Source: Leptospira stimsonii
GTDB taxonomy: Bacteria > Spirochaetota > Leptospiria > Leptospirales > Leptospiraceae
Length of the DNA stretch: 64,000 nt
NCBI RefSeq assembly: GCF_003545885.1
Contig: NZ_QHCT01000001.1
Span: forward strand, 310,001 to 374,000
Direction of reading: 5' to 3'
A model generated the notes under the pieces. The model was given only the letters and a program-made list of their open reading frames with translations, had not been told where the DNA came from and did no database searches. Below, in pieces: positions 61,055 to 64,000 of this stretch; position 1 is the stretch's first letter; each line of letters opens with the position of its first letter. The position numbers and the translations under genes are program-made.

Positions 61055-62342
61055 AAAAATCGCCGTTGTAAGTCCGATTTTTTCCGATCAAGTTTCGGGC
61101 GGATCGGAAAAACTGATCTTTCAGTTCGTAGAGTTATTGGCGAAGGATTTTGAAATCACCGTGCTTACGACTCGAAGTCTCGATTACGTTTCCTGGAAAA
61201 ACTCGATTCCGATACGCGAAAATTATATTCTTCAAGATGGGAACCTTCCATCCAAACCGATCGGAATAGAAGAGCGTACTTCTTCGTTAGGAGGAACGTA
61301 TAAAGTTCTTCAGTTCACGGTGGAAAAGAGCAGAAATATCGAAAAGTTTAATCGACTTTCTAAAAAAATCTTAGAGGAACCTTCCCTTCAAAATCGGGAA
61401 AGCGTACATCACTGGATCGAAGAACAAGGCCCTTACGTTCCGGAAATGATTCAATTTATAGAATCTCGAAAGAGTGAATTCGAAGTTTTTTTCTTTGTGA
61501 GTTATCTTTACTATCCTCTCGTTCTTGGCTCACCGCTCGTCGCGGAAAAATCGGTTATCATTCCGACGTTTCACGATGAGGCTCCTGCGCATCTTCCTAT
61601 CTACAAGGAAGTTCTCACAGATCAGAGCTCTTATTCGTTTAATACTCCGGAAGAATTGGATGTGTTTCGGAATATATTAAGATTTACTCCGAGCATATAT
61701 TCTATCACAGGAATGAACCTAAATCTGGATAAGAGTTCGTTCACCTCCGATTTGAAGAATCATTCGAATTCTGAGAATTTCAGTTCTGATAAGGAAGATC
61801 CATTCTTATTGTATGTCGGTCGAGTGGATTTGGGTAAAGGTTTTCTGGAGATGGCGGAATGGTTTTTGGATTGGAAAAAGAATTCGAAACTTCCGCATAA
61901 GCTCAAGATAGTCGGAAAAATCGCCTCCAAAATTCCTCCAAGAATATTAGAAAATCAAAATGTGGAATTTTTAGGTTTTGTAGAAGAGCAGACAAAGATT
62001 CGACTTCTACAAAATTGCAGTTGTTTAATCAATTCTTCCCCTCTTGAAAGTTTTTCCATCGTTCTTATGGAAGCCTGGCTGGCGGAAAAACCCGTTCTCG
62101 TAAACGGAAAATCGGATGTTCTCAAGGGGCATTGTTTGCGAAGCAACGGCGGACTTTTTTATTCGGATAAGAAGAGCTTCTCCGCAACATTAGATTATAT
62201 CCTAGAACATCCGATGGATTCTTTGGAAATGGGGAAGAATGGAAAACGCTACGTGGAACAGAATTTCAATCCGGAAGTCGTCCGCGAAAAACTTCTGCGT
62301 TTGATCGATAAGACAATTCAGAAAAAATACGCTGGAATTTAA
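61038..62342 (+). CDS. GT4-family glycosyltransferase
   Basis: 434 aa from a TTG start 17 bp inside the preceding gene; no ATG appears in frame for a long way and the N-terminus (KIAVVSPIFSDQVSGGSEKLIF) is the expected beta-strand and Gly loop. Motifs: FLLYVGRVDLGKGFLEMAEWFLDW and NSSPLESFSIVLMEAWLAEKPVLVNGKSDV. Longer and more divergent than the other two. Last gene of the operon, followed by a hairpin. Confidence 0.88.
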   Translation: MKTSLKKIAVVSPIFSDQVSGGSEKLIFQFVELLAKDFEITVLTTRSLDYVSWKNSIPIRENYILQDGNLPSKPIGIEERTSSLGGTYKVLQFTVEKSRNIEKFNRLSKKILEEPSLQNRESVHHWIEEQGPYVPEMIQFIESRKSEFEVFFFVSYLYYPLVLGSPLVAEKSVIIPTFHDEAPAHLPIYKEVLTDQSSYSFNTPEELDVFRNILRFTPSIYSITGMNLNLDKSSFTSDLKNHSNSENFSSDKEDPFLLYVGRVDLGKGFLEMAEWFLDWKKNSKLPHKLKIVGKIASKIPPRILENQNVEFLGFVEEQTKIRLLQNCSCLINSSPLESFSIVLMEAWLAEKPVLVNGKSDVLKGHCLRSNGGLFYSDKKSFSATLDYILEHPMDSLEMGKNGKRYVEQNFNPEVVREKLLRLIDKTIQKKYAGI

Positions 62343-62432
62343 TACGGAGAGTCCATTCGTTTTTTAAGATGAAAACTTTCTCCGTAGACGAAGTGTCGTA
62401 GTTCCGACAAAATCTTTTCTAAAAAATATTTG

Positions 62433-62453
62433 AATCGGACGTAAAGTCCGATT
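62433..62453. terminator. Convergent terminator hairpin
   Basis: AATCGGAC (62433-62440) and GTCCGATT (62446-62453) form a perfect 8-bp stem with a 5-base loop, followed by TT on plus and by a T-rich stretch (CAAATATTTTTT) on minus. It lies between the last glycosyltransferase and the inositol monophosphatase, which converge. The rest of 62343-62562 is AT-rich with no gene. Confidence 0.6.
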
Positions 62454-62562
62454 TTGAAAAAAATACGGCATATTCTTCTTTTTTGAGATTCGGTATTTTT
62501 TATTATCCATAATATTATATTTTTATAATATATATTTTTCCCTAATGCCCTATTGTCACACT

Positions 62563-63378
62563 TTAAGTTAAGTCGTGAAGATATTCACTCATCCCGGCTA
62601 ACATCTTCTCGTGTAAGATTCCGTTGCTCGCAACCAGATTCGGGATATAGGGTGAAAATAGATTTCCATCGTATGTGGATAACTTTCCGCCGGCTTCGTT
62701 CAAAATTACCGAAGGCGCCGCCATATCCCAAGGTTTGAGACCTTCTTCCCAAAATGCATCGAATCTACCTTCCGCAGTCCAACAAAGATCCACACCGGCG
62801 GATCCCGTTCTTCTCACTCCACGCGTCTTGAGTAAAAAATTTCTATAATGAAACATCAATCGATCGATCTTCTTTTCTCGATCGTAAGGAAAACCAGTAC
62901 AAAGAAGAGATTGTTTCAGTTCCTTTGTTTTCGAAACGTGAATTTGTTTTTTATTCTTAAAGGCACCGAACCCTTTTTTGGCGTGATAGACTTCCCCCGT
63001 TCCAGGAAACGGAACGATACCGAAGACGACCTCTCCCGTTTCCTGGTTTTCCAGACCGATACAAAGACAGTACAAAGGAAGTCGATGCGAGTAATTTACG
63101 GTTCCGTCTAACGGATCCACGATCCATTTGAAAATCGAGGTTCCTTTTTTATCGGTTCCTTCTTCGCCAAGAATCGAATCCGCAGGAAACATTCTTTCAA
63201 TTTCGGATATGATTCTTTCTTCCGAACCTTTGTCTGCCTTCGTAACCAAGTCGATCTCACCTTTGTAAGCGATTCCAAGATCGTTTTCCTCTTGAGTTTC
63301 GGATAAGAATTCCATCACCTTGGGAACAAAGTTCAGGAAATGCTCGTATCTGATTTTGATTTCGTTTTCTAAGCTCAT
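62563..63378 (-). CDS. Inositol-monophosphatase-family phosphatase
   Basis: 271 aa. Mg-dependent phosphatase of the FIG superfamily. Metal ligands are in place: Glu in DSILGEEGTDKKG, IVDPLDGTVNYSHRLPLYC, and the C-terminal KPWDMAAPSVILNEAGGKLS. Substrate may be inositol-1-phosphate, a sugar phosphate or (as for CysQ) PAP; the motifs do not decide. It overlaps the DUF1232 gene by 4 bp. Confidence 0.92.
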   Translation of the reverse strand: MSLENEIKIRYEHFLNFVPKVMEFLSETQEENDLGIAYKGEIDLVTKADKGSEERIISEIERMFPADSILGEEGTDKKGTSIFKWIVDPLDGTVNYSHRLPLYCLCIGLENQETGEVVFGIVPFPGTGEVYHAKKGFGAFKNKKQIHVSKTKELKQSLLCTGFPYDREKKIDRLMFHYRNFLLKTRGVRRTGSAGVDLCWTAEGRFDAFWEEGLKPWDMAAPSVILNEAGGKLSTYDGNLFSPYIPNLVASNGILHEKMLAGMSEYLHDLT

Positions 63379-63689
63379 TCTATCTCCAGCTTCTTTCTCG
63401 CTTTATCGCGATGTTCCGCTCGAATCGCGGATTGGACACTTGCCAGTACGGCCGCGATCACTCCCGCGTCATCCAGAAATCCGGCTCCTGGAATAAAATC
63501 GGGAACCGCGTCCAGAGGAGAAATGAAATACGCAAGAGCGCCTGCGATTATGAGTTTGGTTCGTAGCGGAGTTTCTGGGTCCATCATCGAATAATAAAGT
63601 GCGACCAGGTCTTCCGCAAAAGGAATCTTAGAAACCACAGACTTCAATTTCGGCCAAAAATCTCTTTTTACCTTTTCGATCAGATCCAC
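63375..63689 (-). CDS. DUF1232 (YkvA-like) small membrane protein
   Basis: 104 aa from a GTG start with GGAGG five bases upstream. The DUF1232 core is plain: DPETPLRTKLIIAGALAYFISPLDAVPDFIPGAGFLDDAGVIAAVLAS. These are small membrane-associated proteins of unknown function. It is made together with the phosphatase (4-bp overlap, ATGA). Confidence 0.88.
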   Translation of the reverse strand: MDLIEKVKRDFWPKLKSVVSKIPFAEDLVALYYSMMDPETPLRTKLIIAGALAYFISPLDAVPDFIPGAGFLDDAGVIAAVLASVQSAIRAEHRDKARKKLEIE

Positions 63690-63763
63690 AACGCCTCCTT
63701 TTCCTATTGGAAATTGATTTCTCTCTTGTCCCAGATTCTGCTTCCAGGTATCAAGAAAGAAAG

Positions 63764-64000
63764 ATGATTTTTATTTCCACAGCGCTTTTCCCGGAAGCAA
63801 AACCTTTGATCGAATCTTTAGAACTCAAAATTCGTAGAGAAAAATCACCTTTCCCTATCTATCAGAATGAAACCTTTTCTTTGATCGTTTCCGGTATCGG
63901 AAAAATTTCCTCGGCGATGGCGACCTCATTTCTTTTAAGCCGACTGGAAAAGGAGATTCAAGAATCGTCTTGGATCTTTAATTTCGGAATCTGCGGTTCT
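63764..64000 (+). CDS. Nucleoside-phosphorylase/MTA-nucleosidase-like protein, cut by the window end
   Basis: 79 codons from ATG 63764 to the end of the window without a stop. The N-terminus MIFISTALFPEAKPLIESLEL and the Gly-rich strand SLIVSGIGKISSAMATSFLL fit the start of the phosphorylase superfamily (MTA/SAH nucleosidase-like), and INFGICG-type residues near the end (FNFGICGS) match its NAG/GCAG strand. Only a third of the gene is visible, so the substrate cannot be told. It diverges from the DUF1232 gene. Confidence 0.75.
   Translation, partial: MIFISTALFPEAKPLIESLELKIRREKSPFPIYQNETFSLIVSGIGKISSAMATSFLLSRLEKEIQESSWIFNFGICGS

Overview
The window is chromosomal DNA from a spirochaete, most likely Leptospira. 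The evidence is indirect. GC content is moderate, many genes start at TTG or GTG, neighbouring genes often overlap by 4 bp (ATGA, TTGA, GTGA), lipoprotein signal peptides end in relaxed lipoboxes (FFSC, FLSC, LTVC, FNGC), and MurA carries Asp where most bacteria have the fosfomycin-sensitive Cys. No rRNA, tRNA, CRISPR array, insertion sequence or prophage was recognised. Species cannot be fixed from the sequence alone.

Layout. 0-6 kb: lnt (apolipoprotein N-acyltransferase) diverges from murA, which is followed by a four-cluster ferredoxin, a SpoIID/LytB-type secreted protein and a secreted HExxH protein. 6-18.6 kb: a long, tightly packed minus-strand run starts with a thioredoxin-like [2Fe-2S] ferredoxin and an MDR dehydrogenase. 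It continues through two lipoproteins and two small proteins into a five-gene alpha-2-macroglobulin cluster resembling enterobacterial yfaPQSTA and Pseudomonas mag. 18.9-27 kb: a DUF3347-like lipoprotein, an unknown gene, and two paralogous membrane O-acyltransferases. The acyltransferases flank a MocR-type regulator that diverges from a phzF / aminotransferase / dinB operon. 27-30.3 kb: purF, rnd and a CoA-type Nudix hydrolase. 30.6-32.6 kb: a compact operon of a 58-aa ORF, a DUF6249-like membrane protein, an ECF sigma factor and two membrane proteins. 32.8-39.8 kb: a PhoB/PhoR-type pair, argJ, and two overlapping signalling genes, the second a membrane SpoIIE-type PP2C phosphatase and the first looking like a degenerate relative.

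39.9-43.4 kb is an area of small genes. It holds a 30-codon Lys/Ala-only histone-like ORF with a strong ribosome site and terminator, a SUFU-domain operon, a 38-codon hydrophobic ORF that runs straight into a terminator, and a 75-aa basic protein with its own terminator. 43.6-49.2 kb: a lipid operon of acyl-CoA ligase, acyl-CoA dehydrogenase, MaoC-type hydratase and a thiolase-fold protein without the usual Cys, fused to an OB-fold tail. 49.6-54.1 kb: ligA, an M23 peptidase and a cytochrome P450. 54.3-55.8 kb: a Spy/CnrX-like periplasmic protein, an ECF sigma factor and a single-pass membrane protein, arranged like a cnr metal-stress module. 55.9-64 kb: a SanA-like protein, then a surface-polysaccharide locus (NAD-sugar epimerase/reductase diverging from a methyltransferase-like gene and three GT4 glycosyltransferases), an inositol monophosphatase, a DUF1232 protein and the start of a nucleosidase-like gene.

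The strongest theme is the cell envelope: lipoprotein maturation, peptidoglycan precursors and remodelling, a macroglobulin-type periplasmic system with its own serine-transpeptidase-like partner, O-acylation, glycosylation, and two ECF-sigma modules that probably sense envelope state. The least explained items are the macroglobulin cluster with an intact thioester and intact transpeptidase motifs, the 58-aa ORF/ECF operon, and the tiny 30- and 38-codon genes.
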